From assembly GCF_002920915.1 (NCBI RefSeq), contig NZ_PQVF01000012.1, positions 287 through 64,286 of the forward strand: DNA of 64,000 nt. The letters run 5' to 3'. This document shows, piece by piece, positions 43,520 through 52,892 of the stretch. The notes under the pieces were generated by a model. That model saw only the letters and a list, made by a program, of their open reading frames with translations, was not told the DNA's origin and did not search any database. How positions within the stretch are numbered: the first letter of the stretch is position 1; each line of letters starts with the position of its first letter. A program made the translations under genes and the position numbers. This DNA is from Solitalea longa (GTDB lineage: Bacteria; Bacteroidota; Bacteroidia; Sphingobacteriales; Sphingobacteriaceae).

Positions 43520-44362
43520 TTGGAAAAAGAACTTGTTAAACAGTTTATTATTAGTTCATTGGCTGAAGATGTTGGAGATGGTGACCATACTTCCCTTTCA
43601 AGTATTCCGCAGGGAACCCAAGGAAAAGCCCGCTTACTTATAAAAGAAAATGGAATTTTAGCTGGGGTAGATCTGGCGAAAGATATTTTTGCTACGGTTG
43701 ATCCTGAACTTAAGCTCGAAATTTTTATTATTGACGGAACTTTAGTTAAAGTTGGCGATGTTGCGCTAACTGTTTTCGGAAGTGTGCATTCAATTTTAAA
43801 AGCAGAGCGTTTGGTTTTAAACACCATGCAACGGATGAGTGGTATTGCAACTGTAACCAATTTGGTTGTTAAGCAGCTTGAAGGAACTTCAACGAAAGTG
43901 TTGGATACCCGTAAAACCACACCCGGAATTCGTTTTCTGGAGAAATGGGCGGTTCTAATTGGGGGCGGTGTTAATCATCGCTTTGGATTATATGATATGA
44001 TCCTCATTAAAGATAATCATGTTGATTACGCCGGAGGGATTAAAAACGCGATCGTTAACGCGCATAATTATCTGAAACAAACGGGAAAAAATCTTCAAAT
44101 TGAAATTGAAACACGTAATTTAGACGAGGTTAAACAGGTGATCGATGTTGGTGGAATTGACAGGATTATGCTTGATAATTTCAGTTTCGAAAATCTGCGA
44201 CAAGCCGTTAAATTGATTAATGGTCAGTTTGTTACGGAAGCTTCGGGAGGAATAACGCTTGAAAATGCGCATGATTATGCTCTTTGTGGAGTAAATTATA
44301 TATCTATGGGAGCCTTAACTCATTCGGTGAAAAGTCTTGATATGAGCCTTAAGGCAATGTAG
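43520..44362 (+). CDS. nadC: nicotinate-nucleotide pyrophosphorylase (carboxylating)
   Basis: A protein of 280 residues from the TTG at 43520 (LEKELVKQFIISSLAEDVGDGDHTS). Family members begin at this point, although the frame is open to another TTG at 43478. It converts quinolinate and PRPP to nicotinate mononucleotide in de novo NAD synthesis. Conserved segments are EDVGDGDHTS, LNTMQRMSGIAT, VLDTRKTTPGIR, KWAVLIGGGVNHR, ILIKDNH, EIETRNLDEV, IMLDNF and SGGITLENA. nadA and nadB are not in the window. Confidence 0.95.
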   Translation: MEKELVKQFIISSLAEDVGDGDHTSLSSIPQGTQGKARLLIKENGILAGVDLAKDIFATVDPELKLEIFIIDGTLVKVGDVALTVFGSVHSILKAERLVLNTMQRMSGIATVTNLVVKQLEGTSTKVLDTRKTTPGIRFLEKWAVLIGGGVNHRFGLYDMILIKDNHVDYAGGIKNAIVNAHNYLKQTGKNLQIEIETRNLDEVKQVIDVGGIDRIMLDNFSFENLRQAVKLINGQFVTEASGGITLENAHDYALCGVNYISMGALTHSVKSLDMSLKAM

Positions 44363-44428
44363 TTCAAATTGTCGCTCTCAACGTTTTTGAATATTTTTAA
44401 TAAAGTTTTTGAATAGAAAACGATTCTG

Positions 44429-45070
44429 ATGATATCAACTCAATCGTTAATTGCTCTCTTTTTAGCCTATTTACTTGGTTCTATTCCTACTGCTGTTTGG
44501 ATAGGCAAGATTTTTTATGGGATTGATGTTCGTGAGTATGGTAGCGGAAACGCGGGAACCACTAACACCTTTCGGATTCTCGGCAAAAAAGCGGGAATTC
44601 CGGTGATGTTAATCGACGTTTTTAAAGGTTGGTTGGCGTGCTATCTTGCGCATTGGTTTTCAAACTATCCCCCTGAATCCATTCAGTTTGCCAATTTTCA
44701 GCTTTCTTTAGGCATTATTGCCATTGTAGGGCATATCTTTCCTGTATTTGCCGGTTTTAGAGGTGGTAAGGGAATTGCCACACTCTTCGGAATGGTGTTG
44801 GCTATCCATTTGCAAGCCGCATTATGTTGTTGCGTTATTTTCCTGGTGATACTAATTTTTAGCCATTATGTGTCATTAGGCTCTATGATTGCCAGTTTCT
44901 CCTATCCTGTTTTAATGATTTTTGCTTTTCATGTTGGCAATAAGTCCGTAATTTTGTTCGGTGTTTGTGTGGCGGTATTAGTTTTGGTAACTCACCAAAA
45001 AAATATTGAACGATTATTGAAGGGAAAAGAAAGTAAATCTTACCTGTTTAAGAAAAAAGTACAGAATTAA
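44429..45070 (+). CDS. plsY: glycerol-3-phosphate acyltransferase PlsY
   Basis: A 213-residue inner-membrane protein with about five hydrophobic helices. PlsY transfers acyl groups from acyl-phosphate to glycerol-3-phosphate, the first step of phospholipid synthesis. The three family motifs are visible: GSIPTAVWIGK followed by YGSGNAGTTNTFRILG, then GHIFPVFAGFRGGKGIAT, and VTHQKNIERLLKG near the end. It lies 66 bp after nadC and 6 bp before the M48 peptidase gene, so the latter is surely on the same transcript. Confidence 0.95.
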   Translation: MISTQSLIALFLAYLLGSIPTAVWIGKIFYGIDVREYGSGNAGTTNTFRILGKKAGIPVMLIDVFKGWLACYLAHWFSNYPPESIQFANFQLSLGIIAIVGHIFPVFAGFRGGKGIATLFGMVLAIHLQAALCCCVIFLVILIFSHYVSLGSMIASFSYPVLMIFAFHVGNKSVILFGVCVAVLVLVTHQKNIERLLKGKESKSYLFKKKVQN

Positions 45071-45076
45071 TTTACT

Positions 45077-45877
45077 ATGAAGTTAAAAGTTATCGCTCTT
45101 GTAGTGGCTATTGCCCTATTGGAAGCCTGTTCACAAGTTCCGTTGACAGGCAGAAGTCAGTTAAGTCTTGTTGATGAAGGTCAAATGCTTTCATTGGCTC
45201 AATCCAGCTATACTGATTTCCTGAAAGAAAACAAGGTAGTATCATCAACCAATAAAGATGCTGCTTATGTTAAAAAGGTTGGAAATAACTTGATTGAGGC
45301 GGTTAAAACCTTTATGAATCAAAAAGGATATGGTGATCAGATAAAAGACTACAAATGGGAGGTAAACCTGGTAGAAAGCAAAGAGCTTAATGCCTGGTGT
45401 ATGCCGGGAGGTAAAATTGTAGTTTATACTGGTATTTTGCCGGTAGCTAAAGACGAAGCCGGTTTAGCAACCGTTATGGGCCATGAAATAGCGCATGCGA
45501 TTGCCCGTCATGGTGCAGAACGTATGTCGCAACAAATGGCTATGGAATACGGAGCTGCAATCGGATCAGCGGCAACTTCTAAAAATGCCCAATACCAGTC
45601 TGTATTTAATCAATTGTATGGTGTAGGGGCTCCGATTGTTATGTTGAAATATGGCCGAAATCAGGAGTCGGAAGCTGACCGTTTGGGACTTACCTTTATG
45701 GCTATTGCTGGTTATGACCCTAATAAAGCAATTGATTTCTGGCAACGGATGTCAACTTCATCTCAGGGTCAGCAAAAACCACCTGAGTGGTTAAGCACAC
45801 ACCCTAGCGACGAAACTCGTATTGCCGGTATTCAGAAATATCTTCCAGAAGCTTTGGAATATTATAAGAAGAAGTAA
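45077..45877 (+). CDS. M48 family metallopeptidase, lipoprotein (Oma1/LoiP-like)
   Basis: A 266-residue lipoprotein; the lipobox LLEAC ends at Cys18, followed by SQVPLTGRSQL, a segment common to this group. The zinc motif is H136-E-I-A-H140 (VMGHEIAHAIARHGAER), with the third ligand Glu in NQESEADRLGL. Before it lies NAWCMPGGKIVVYTGIL. These are periplasmic, membrane-anchored peptidases related to LoiP/YcaL and Oma1, thought to take part in envelope protein quality control. Start only 6 bp after plsY; terminator follows. Confidence 0.93.
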   Translation: MKLKVIALVVAIALLEACSQVPLTGRSQLSLVDEGQMLSLAQSSYTDFLKENKVVSSTNKDAAYVKKVGNNLIEAVKTFMNQKGYGDQIKDYKWEVNLVESKELNAWCMPGGKIVVYTGILPVAKDEAGLATVMGHEIAHAIARHGAERMSQQMAMEYGAAIGSAATSKNAQYQSVFNQLYGVGAPIVMLKYGRNQESEADRLGLTFMAIAGYDPNKAIDFWQRMSTSSQGQQKPPEWLSTHPSDETRIAGIQKYLPEALEYYKKK

Positions 45878-45893
45878 AAGGATTAACAATATT

Positions 45894-45943
45894 AAATAAA
45901 ATAAAAGGCCTGAAATGTACATTTCAGGCCTTTTATTTTATTT
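45894..45943. terminator. bidirectional terminator, perfect 50-bp palindrome
   Basis: Arms of 25 bp meet without a spacer (centre at GTAC, 45917-45920). The core is AAAAGGCCTGAAATGTAC with A-rich outer arms. It sits between two convergent genes and touches the pabB stop codon, serving both. Confidence 0.9.
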
Positions 45944-47230
45944 CTATTCAGAATAAAGTGAAACCCCTAATGTTTCTAAAATGGCTTTAGCTTTTAACAG
46001 GCATTCGTTGTATTCTTTTTCGGCGACAGATTGATAAGTAATTGCACCACCCACCTGAAAAGACAAATACTTGCTTTGCTGATCATAGAGTATACTACGG
46101 ATCACTACGTTAAAATCAAAATTACCGAAAGGAGTAATATAGCCTAAGGCTCCTGAATATACTCCTCGATTACTTTCTTCCAAGTCTTCAATAATTTCCA
46201 TCGCCCGTATCTTCGGAGCGCCGGTCATTGAGCCCATTGGGAAGCAATATTTTATAGCATCGGTAAAATGGAGTTTGTGATTTAGTGTAGCTGAAACCGT
46301 TGAGATCATTTGATGCACCTGTTTAAAGGAATAGATTCCAAAGAGCTCATCCACTTTTACTGAAGCAGGTTCGGCACAACGTGTAAGGTCATTTCTAACT
46401 AAATCAACAATCATAACATTTTCGGCCTGTTCTTTTAGATCATTCTTTAAAGCTGTTTTAAGCCTCTCATTTTCCTCAGGGTTGTTACTGGTTGGGGCCG
46501 TGCCTTTAATTGGCTGAGAATAGATCTTTTGCTCTTTTTTGACCAAAAAACGTTCGGGGGAGGCACAGAGTATAAACTTTTGATTCAATTTGAAGAATGA
46601 AGAGAATGGCATCGGAGACCTTTTGTTCAATTTCATCCAAGTATCGATCGGATCAATACTTGCCTCTTCGGCATAAAATTCCTGGCAAAAATTAAGCTCG
46701 TAGATATCTCCTCTTAAAATGTGCTCCTTAATTTTCTCCACTTTAGCCAAATAAGTTTGCTTATTTATTCGTGGGGTTATTGAGGAGTTTGAAAAGGTAG
46801 TTAATGGTTTACTTTCAATGTTATTGATCGTTTGCCAAAGCTTTTCTTCCGAAATTGTATTGTCGTTTGAAATGAACTCAACTGAATTTCCTTTTATCCG
46901 TATGATAAATGTAGGCGCAAAAAAATAAGCTAAAGGAAAATTCAGGTGGTCTGGATTTTCCGACCGGAGGTCTTCAAGTTGATTTTTTAAATCGTATGAA
47001 AAGAATCCAAATAACCATTGAGGGTGTGACTGATGAAACTTTTTAAGTGTCGTGAAATAAGGTTCAGTACCGGCAGTCAGGTCTTCTTTACTACCGGCAG
47101 CAATTATGCAGTCGTACGAGCCATAAGCATCTTTATAGTTATTCGAATCGAGATAGCAACAGGCATTAAAAGAAGAAGCCCAATAAAGGGCTTTCTCTTT
47201 GAATAGATTTATGTTTTCGGTTTTAAACAA
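45944..47230 (-). CDS. pabB: aminodeoxychorismate synthase component I
   Basis: A 428-residue enzyme of the chorismate-binding family. It aminates chorismate to 4-amino-4-deoxychorismate for folate. Characteristic segments are GDIYELNFCQEF, the PIKGTAPTS motif typical of PabB/TrpE, VDLVRNDLTRCAEPASV, MISTVSATL, PMGSMTGAPKIRAMEII and SVAEKEYNECLLKAKAIL. The product is close to PabB rather than TrpE. The start is uncertain: the frame begins with TTG at 47230 and no ATG is near. No glutaminase subunit or lyase gene is adjacent. purA lies 45 bp upstream on the same strand, so the two are probably co-transcribed. Confidence 0.88.
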   Translation of the reverse strand: MFKTENINLFKEKALYWASSFNACCYLDSNNYKDAYGSYDCIIAAGSKEDLTAGTEPYFTTLKKFHQSHPQWLFGFFSYDLKNQLEDLRSENPDHLNFPLAYFFAPTFIIRIKGNSVEFISNDNTISEEKLWQTINNIESKPLTTFSNSSITPRINKQTYLAKVEKIKEHILRGDIYELNFCQEFYAEEASIDPIDTWMKLNKRSPMPFSSFFKLNQKFILCASPERFLVKKEQKIYSQPIKGTAPTSNNPEENERLKTALKNDLKEQAENVMIVDLVRNDLTRCAEPASVKVDELFGIYSFKQVHQMISTVSATLNHKLHFTDAIKYCFPMGSMTGAPKIRAMEIIEDLEESNRGVYSGALGYITPFGNFDFNVVIRSILYDQQSKYLSFQVGGAITYQSVAEKEYNECLLKAKAILETLGVSLYSE

Positions 47231-47275
47231 AATCAGAAATATAAATGAATTGAACTTTTTGAGTTTTACTCACTA

Positions 47276-48553
47276 TTACTTCAAAATCAAGGTCTGAACA
47301 CGATCAGGTCCCACTGATAAATATTTAATAGGAACTTCAAGTTCTTTCTCCAAATAATCGATATATGCTTTTAGCTTAGCAGGAATTTGCTCAGGCTTAG
47401 TAATACCTGTTAAGTCTTCATGCCATCCATCTAACTCTTTTAAAACAGGAACGGCTTCAACTGTATTGATATCATACGGCATATAGTCAATTCTTTCACC
47501 GTTATAATCATAATGCGTACAAACGTAGATCTTTTCAAATCCGCTTAATACATCCGCTTTTGTCATTACCAATTCAGTAGCACCATTCAACATGATAGCA
47601 TACTTAAGAGCAGGCAGATCAATCCAGCCTGTACGACGGGCACGGCCTGTAGTAGCGCCAAATTCGTGACCGATACGACGTAATTCTTCGCCAGTTTCGT
47701 TATTTAACTCAGTAGGGAAGGGACCTCCGCCAACACGAGTACAGTAGGCTTTGAAAATACCGATAACTTCACCAATACGGTTAGGAGCAACGCCAAGTCC
47801 GGTACATGCTCCGGCTGTGGTAGTATTTGAAGAAGTTACATAAGGATATGAACCAAAGTCTACATCTAACATTGTTCCCTGCGCACCTTCAGCCAGTACT
47901 TTCTTACCTGATTTCAGGTAATTGTTTACCAAATGCTCCACATCAACCTGAGGGATTTGTTTTAACAGTTCTAATGCATCAAAAAATTTAGCTTCACGTT
48001 CTGCTAAATCAGAATAGTCAAATTTATACTGATCTAAAATGCCTAAATGTTGAGCTTTTATACGTTGATATTTTTGGTCGAAATCTTCCAGCATTGTATC
48101 GCCAACGCGTAAGCCTTTGCGTCCAATTTTATCGGTATAAGTTGGGCCGATACCTTTTAAAGTAGAACCGATTTTCTTATCACCCATATTGCTTTCATAA
48201 GCAGCATCAAGCAATTGGTGAGTAGGTAAAATTAAATGTGCTTTACGGGCGATCATTAATTTTCCGGTTTTAATCGGGTCGTAGCCGTTAGCTTGTAAAT
48301 TTTCAATTTCGCGTTTGATGATAATCGGATCGATTACCACGCCATTACCAATCAGGTTTAGGGTGTTTGGATTGAAAACTCCCGAAGGGATGGTATTTAA
48401 AACATATTTTTTACCATCAAACTCCAGTGTATGGCCGGCATTTGGTCCGCCTTGAAAACGGGCGATCAAATCATATTCAGGGCTCAACACGTCTACAATT
48501 TTACCTTTGCCTTCGTCGCCCCATTGCAGGCCTAATAACACATCTACGCGCAT
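47276..48553 (-). CDS. purA: adenylosuccinate synthase
   Basis: A 425-residue enzyme joining IMP and aspartate with GTP to adenylosuccinate, the first step to AMP. The P-loop is [14 protein letters not shown] at the N-terminus; then [82 protein letters not shown], and the nucleotide loop [11 protein letters not shown] at the end. The length is typical. It lies downstream of the fur-type gene with a hairpin between, and 45 bp upstream of pabB. Confidence 0.97.
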   Translation of the reverse strand: [425 protein letters not shown]

Positions 48554-48598
48554 AGTTGTACGAAAATTTATTAACAGTTACTGTTGTGATATAATAGG

Positions 48599-48647
48599 AA
48601 AACCGATCAGACGTACTTTGGTACGGTACTGATCAGCCGTTTTTATT
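48599..48647 (-). terminator. imperfect hairpin between fur and purA, likely terminator
   Basis: AAAACCGATCAG and CTGATCAGCCGTTTTT pair around an inner GTAC/GTAC helix with an internal loop. Read on the minus strand it follows the fur-type stop codon by about 20 nt and ends in AAAACC/GGTTTT. It may also form part of the purA leader. Confidence 0.55.
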
Positions 48648-48667
48648 TAAGTGTTTTGAAAATCAGA

Positions 48668-49153
48668 TCAAGCGGTTTTGTTTGCGTATGATTCACACTG
48701 GCCGCCATCACGTAAACGGGTACAGGCGCCATAAAGATTTAACGAGTGATGCTTGATCTCAAATTTTAATAAGTCACCCATCATTGCCTGAATTTGCTGA
48801 ACACGAGGATCACAAAACTCAACAACCTTACCGCAATCCAAACAAATAATATGGTCGTGTTGACGATAGCCATACGATTTTTCGAACTGAGCCATGTTTT
48901 TTCCGAACTGATGTTTAGTCACCAGGTCACATGAAACTAAAAGTTCCAAGGTATTGTAAACTGTAGCACGACTCACCCTGTATTTTTTGTTTTTCATGTG
49001 GATATACAATGACTCCACATCAAAGTGATCATTACGGGAATAGATCTCTTCTAATATTGCAAATCGCTCCGGTGTTTTACGAAGGCTGTTTTTTTCTAGA
49101 TAACCTTCAAATATCTTGCGAACGGTTTGCGTTGTTTCAGCTGTTGATGGCAT
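48668..49153 (-). CDS. Fur-family metal-responsive transcriptional regulator
   Basis: A 161-residue protein. The winged helix (about 15-95) reads [32 protein letters not shown] and [20 protein letters not shown]. The metal/dimer domain holds [21 protein letters not shown] and a C-terminal [10 protein letters not shown]. These give two cysteine pairs for structural zinc and His residues for the regulatory metal. The likely role is iron (Fur) regulation; Zur or PerR cannot be excluded. A possible target lies in this window, the palindrome before the TonB receptor at 55043. Confidence 0.9.
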   Translation of the reverse strand: MPSTAETTQTVRKIFEGYLEKNSLRKTPERFAILEEIYSRNDHFDVESLYIHMKNKKYRVSRATVYNTLELLVSCDLVTKHQFGKNMAQFEKSYGYRQHDHIICLDCGKVVEFCDPRVQQIQAMMGDLLKFEIKHHSLNLYGACTRLRDGGQCESYANKTA

Positions 49154-49173
49154 AATACTTTTTAAAAGCAGGT

Positions 49174-49181
49174 CAAAAATA
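49174..49181 (-). promoter_or_regulatory. -7 promoter box of the Fur-family gene
   Basis: The minus strand reads TATTTTTG, 20 nt before the ATG at 49153. No -33 TTTG is seen at the standard distance. Confidence 0.5.
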
Positions 49182-49271
49182 TCGTATTTATCCGATTTAT
49201 ATCAATTTTTTATTAATAAATCGCTAAAACAGATTGAAATACAGTTTTATATTTAAACAAAGCAAAGCCAG

Positions 49272-51485
49272 TTAAGATTGCATATGATCAAATCTGTAAG
49301 CACTCAAAACGCCTTTTGCATCGCTTAATTGTTTAATAAGATTGTTCAGGTGATCAGTGTCATGAACATACAGCATTATTGAACCCTCAAAAATACCGTC
49401 ATGACTATCTACCGTAATCGAACGAATATTTACTTTAAAATCGCTTGAAATAACCTTGGTTATATTGTTAATTACTCCCACATCATCAATTCCCCGAATT
49501 CGAATGCCTGCTAAGAATGCAATTTCTTGTTGGTTGGTCCAGCGGGCTTTTACAATACGGTATCCGAATTTCGACATTAATTTTACTGCATTCGGACAAT
49601 TGGTTCGGTGGATCTTAATTCCATCGCTTACCGTTACAAAGCCAAAAACGTCATCTCCAGGAATAGGATTACAACATGGTGCTAGCTTATAATCCAGCTT
49701 GGTCATGTCGTCGCCGATCACAAGAGTGTCGTCAACCTTTTTCTTAATGGTTTTAACATAATTGTCGAGCGATTGAGGTTCAATCTTTTCAACCGGTTTG
49801 TTTTCCGGAATTCGTTCCGAATCAAGGAACTCCTTTAAATCATTTTGATCGAACTTGCCGATCGCTGTTTTATAATAAAGATCCTGAATGCTTTGGATGC
49901 GATTATGGTTGGCAATTTTATGCAACATGTCGTGGTTGAAAGGAATCTTTAGCGACTTCATTTTTCGCTCTAAAATTTCCTTACCATCCTCGGCCACTCT
50001 TCTTTTCTCTTCTTTTAATTGCGATTTTATTTTCGACTTGGCTTTGGCTGTGATAACGATATTAAGCCAGTCTTCTTTTGGAGATTGCTTTTGAGAAGTC
50101 AGAATTTCAACCTGGTCGCCATTTTGAATTTTGTAACTAAGCGGTACTAATTTGTGGTTTACCTTGGCACCGATACATTTACTTCCAACATCTGTATGGA
50201 TATCAAATGCGAAATCAAGGGCTGTGGCTCCGTTTGGAAGTTTTATAAGCGATCCCTTCGGAGTAAATGCAAATATCTCATCCGAAAAAAGGTTCATTTT
50301 AAAATCATCCAAAAAGTCGAGTGCATTTGAATCAGGACTGTTCAGTGTTTCTCTCACTTTCTTAATCCATTGATCCAAACCGCTTTCGTTTGAAGATTCT
50401 TTATATTTCCAATGGGCGGCAAAACCTTTTTCAGCAATTTCATTCATCCGCTGAGTACGGATCTGAATTTCTACCCAGCGTCCTTTAGGGCCCATAACGG
50501 TTGTATGCAATGATTCGTAGCCGTTACTTTTAGGGCTCGATATCCAGTCTTTTAATCGATCGGGGTTGGGAAGGTATAAATCAGTTATGACCGAGTAGGC
50601 TTTCCAGCAATCGGCTTTTTCCGATTCTGGAGAACTATCTAAAATAACACGGATGGCAAACAGGTCATAAACTTCTTCAAAAGGAACGCCTTTGGTTCGC
50701 ATTTTATTCCAAATAGAATGAATGGATTTTGGGCGGCCCATAACTTCGGCAGTTAACCCTTGCTCCAGTAATGCATTTTGAATAGGTTCGATGAACTCTT
50801 TAATGTATTTGCTCCGCTCGGTTTTTCGTTCGGCTAATCGTTGGGCAATGAACTTGTAGGTGGCCGTTTCGGTAAACTTCATCGCCAGATCTTCAAGTTC
50901 TGATTTTATAGCGTACAAGCCTAAACGGTGGGCCAACGGTGCATATAGATAAATTGTTTCAGAAGAAATTTTTAACTGCTTATCACGAGGCATATGCTCC
51001 ATTGTACGCATATTGTGCAAGCGGTCGGCCAATTTGATCAGGATCACGCGAACATCATCGGCCAGTGTAAGCAGCATCTTCCTGAAATTTTCTGCCTGAA
51101 TAGAACTGGTATTGTCAAAAACTCCCGAAATTTTGGTAAGGCCATCGATGATGGAAGCAACCTTTTTGCCGAACTCACGCTCTATATCTTCAAGTGTTAA
51201 GTGAGTATCTTCAACCGTATCATGAAGTAGTGCACAAACAATGGAGGTAGTTCCTAGGCCAATTTCCTCTGCACAAATTTGTGCAACAGCAATAGGATGA
51301 TAGATATAAGGTTCGCCGGATTTTCGGCGCATATCCTTATGACTATCAAGCGACATGTCGAATGCTTTTCGGATCAGTCGTTTATCACCCTTTTGCATGG
51401 TGGGCTTGCAGGCTCTCAAAAGCGCCCGGTAGCGCTTTATTATCTCGTTCTTTTCAGCTTGTAGGTCTATTACCAATTCCTTCAT
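49272..51485 (-). CDS. bifunctional (p)ppGpp synthetase/hydrolase, RelA/SpoT family
   Basis: A 737-residue stringent-response enzyme. The HD hydrolase domain (about 45-200) keeps its metal residues: H63 (YIYHPIAV) and H88-D89 (CALLHDTVEDT). The synthetase domain (about 250-375) has RPKSIHSIWNKM, the KDWISSPKSNGYESLHTTV loop and EIQIRTQRMNEIAEKGFAAHWKYK. TGS follows (EIFAFTPKGSLIKLPNGATALDFAF, about 405-465), then a zinc-finger-like region (APCCNPIPGD, HRTNCPNA) and a C-terminal ACT domain. Both activities look intact, as expected for the single long RSH enzyme of Bacteroidota. It is the first gene of the block fur-purA-pabB but is followed by 118 bp of spacer. Confidence 0.95.
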   Translation of the reverse strand: MKELVIDLQAEKNEIIKRYRALLRACKPTMQKGDKRLIRKAFDMSLDSHKDMRRKSGEPYIYHPIAVAQICAEEIGLGTTSIVCALLHDTVEDTHLTLEDIEREFGKKVASIIDGLTKISGVFDNTSSIQAENFRKMLLTLADDVRVILIKLADRLHNMRTMEHMPRDKQLKISSETIYLYAPLAHRLGLYAIKSELEDLAMKFTETATYKFIAQRLAERKTERSKYIKEFIEPIQNALLEQGLTAEVMGRPKSIHSIWNKMRTKGVPFEEVYDLFAIRVILDSSPESEKADCWKAYSVITDLYLPNPDRLKDWISSPKSNGYESLHTTVMGPKGRWVEIQIRTQRMNEIAEKGFAAHWKYKESSNESGLDQWIKKVRETLNSPDSNALDFLDDFKMNLFSDEIFAFTPKGSLIKLPNGATALDFAFDIHTDVGSKCIGAKVNHKLVPLSYKIQNGDQVEILTSQKQSPKEDWLNIVITAKAKSKIKSQLKEEKRRVAEDGKEILERKMKSLKIPFNHDMLHKIANHNRIQSIQDLYYKTAIGKFDQNDLKEFLDSERIPENKPVEKIEPQSLDNYVKTIKKKVDDTLVIGDDMTKLDYKLAPCCNPIPGDDVFGFVTVSDGIKIHRTNCPNAVKLMSKFGYRIVKARWTNQQEIAFLAGIRIRGIDDVGVINNITKVISSDFKVNIRSITVDSHDGIFEGSIMLYVHDTDHLNNLIKQLSDAKGVLSAYRFDHMQS

Positions 51486-51620
51486 AAATCAGTCAGCCTG
51501 TTGTGGAGTTAGCAAAATAAATTAATCGTTATAAGTGTGGTTAGCACTTTTTATAAACGGAGTAGGTTGTTTAGGGTCCGTAAAGTTATTGTTTTTTTCT
51601 TAAAGTTTGGTGGTTTTATC

Positions 51621-51640
51621 GGCCTTCGGTTACGAAGGCC
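51621..51640. other. isolated 8-bp stem-loop in the rel/DUF4294 spacer
   Basis: GGCCTTCG-GTTA-CGAAGGCC is a perfect stem with a tetraloop, in a 296-bp spacer (51486-51781) between divergent genes and away from any gene end. It could be a small RNA element, part of a 5' leader, or a short repeat. The rest of the spacer is AT-rich with no other structure. Confidence 0.4.
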
Positions 51641-51759
51641 AAGGGTATAAATATTCTTTTTAAATAAAATTAAAATTGAAAATTTTTATTTGTTGTATGA
51701 ACTTGTTACTTTTTTGATCGTTTAAGAAAGGTAAAATTGTGTAATGAATGCATTAGCAT

Positions 51760-51767
51760 TAAATTTG
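51760..51767 (+). promoter_or_regulatory. -7 promoter box of the DUF4294-gpx run
   Basis: TAAATTTG is a full consensus match, 14 nt before the ATG at 51782. This supports that start over the longer frame opening at 51737, which would lie upstream of the box. Confidence 0.55.
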
Positions 51768-51781
51768 CAAACATTGTGGCT

Positions 51782-52441
51782 ATGATAAATCCATTGAAAA
51801 TAACGGTGTTGTGTGCGTTGCTGTTTGTCGCTTCGGGGGTGAAAGCGCAGCACCAATGGATTAAGGGAAAATACGATACTATTGTGGTGCAGGCCTATGT
51901 TTATCAGGGCGATACGATTCCTCACATTTGGTTAAAAGAAGTAATGGTAAGCGATTACCGTATTTGGAAAAGTGACCGTCAGCGCGATAAATATAACAAG
52001 CTTAAACGTGATGTATTGAAGGTGTTGCCTTATGCCAAATACGCCGGTTATCGCTACCGTCAGCTAGAATACCAGTTGCTTGCGGCAAAAAATGATGCCG
52101 AACGTAAGCAAATGGTTAAGCAATGCGAAGATGAAATAAAGCGGAACTTTGAACGCGACATCCGCAATATGACCATTAAACAAGGAGCTATTCTGATAAA
52201 ATTAATAGATCGTGAAACAGGACGTACCAGTTATGTGTTATTAAAAGACTTGAAAAATGGATTAACCGCTTTCTTCTGGCAATCGATAGCTAGTGTTTTT
52301 GGGAATAGTTTGAAAGAACATTACGATCCGGTAGAAGATTATGAGATTGAAAATATCATTCAATCAGTAGGTGATCCCGACTATATGCAAGCGTATAATG
52401 AATACTACAAATATCTATCATCACAAGGTATCAAATATTAA
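51782..52441 (+). CDS. DUF4294 domain exported protein
   Basis: A protein of 219 residues from the ATG at 51782, which opens a signal peptide (MINPLKITVLCALLFVASGVKAQ). The DUF4294 core follows: DTIPHIWLKEVMV, DRQRDKYNKLKRDVLKVLPYAKYAGYRYRQLE, then EIKRNFERDIRNMTIKQGAILIKLIDRETGRTSYVLLKDLKNGLTAFFWQSIASVFG. The family is confined to Bacteroidota as far as I know, and its function is unknown. Its 3' end overlaps the start of the glutathione peroxidase gene by 44 bp. Confidence 0.85.
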   Translation: MINPLKITVLCALLFVASGVKAQHQWIKGKYDTIVVQAYVYQGDTIPHIWLKEVMVSDYRIWKSDRQRDKYNKLKRDVLKVLPYAKYAGYRYRQLEYQLLAAKNDAERKQMVKQCEDEIKRNFERDIRNMTIKQGAILIKLIDRETGRTSYVLLKDLKNGLTAFFWQSIASVFGNSLKEHYDPVEDYEIENIIQSVGDPDYMQAYNEYYKYLSSQGIKY

Positions 52442-52892
52442 AGGCGAAGAAGTTTCGCTGGAGCAATTTAAAGGTAAGGTGCTTTTAATTGTAAATACCG
52501 CTACTGAATGTGGTTTAACGCCCCAACTGCGCGATCTTGAGCAATTGCATGAAGAGTTTAAGGGACAGGAGTTTGAGATCTTAGGGTTTCCTTCCAATGA
52601 TTTTGGTGAGCAGGAGCCACGGTCCGAAAATGAGATCCAGGAGTTTTGCATGGTCAATTATGGAGTCTCATTTCCCATGTTTTCTAAGATTCATGTAAAG
52701 GGAGAGAATGCCCATCCATTTTATAAATTTCTTTCAGAAAAGAAACAAAATGGCAAGGTTAATTCTAAACCGCTATGGAATTTTCACAAATACCTTATCG
52801 ACAAAAATGGTTACGTAGTTGATTATTTTCTGCCGGTTACCAAACCGCTGAATTCACGAGTAAAAAGAAAAATAAAGGCATTGCTTGAATAA
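52398..52892 (+). CDS. glutathione peroxidase-type thiol peroxidase
   Basis: A protein of 164 residues from MNTTNIYHHKVSNIKGEEV at 52398, which lies within the end of the DUF4294 gene in another frame. The thioredoxin-like fold has the active site NTATEC38GLTPQ (cysteine, not selenocysteine), GFPSNDFGEQEP with the catalytic Gln, and WNFHKYLID with the Trp/Asn. It reduces hydroperoxides, in most bacteria with thioredoxin rather than glutathione. The product acts in the cytoplasm, as no signal is present. The next gene makes part of bacillithiol, which hints at a thiol-redox grouping. Confidence 0.93.
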   Translation: MNTTNIYHHKVSNIKGEEVSLEQFKGKVLLIVNTATECGLTPQLRDLEQLHEEFKGQEFEILGFPSNDFGEQEPRSENEIQEFCMVNYGVSFPMFSKIHVKGENAHPFYKFLSEKKQNGKVNSKPLWNFHKYLIDKNGYVVDYFLPVTKPLNSRVKRKIKALLE

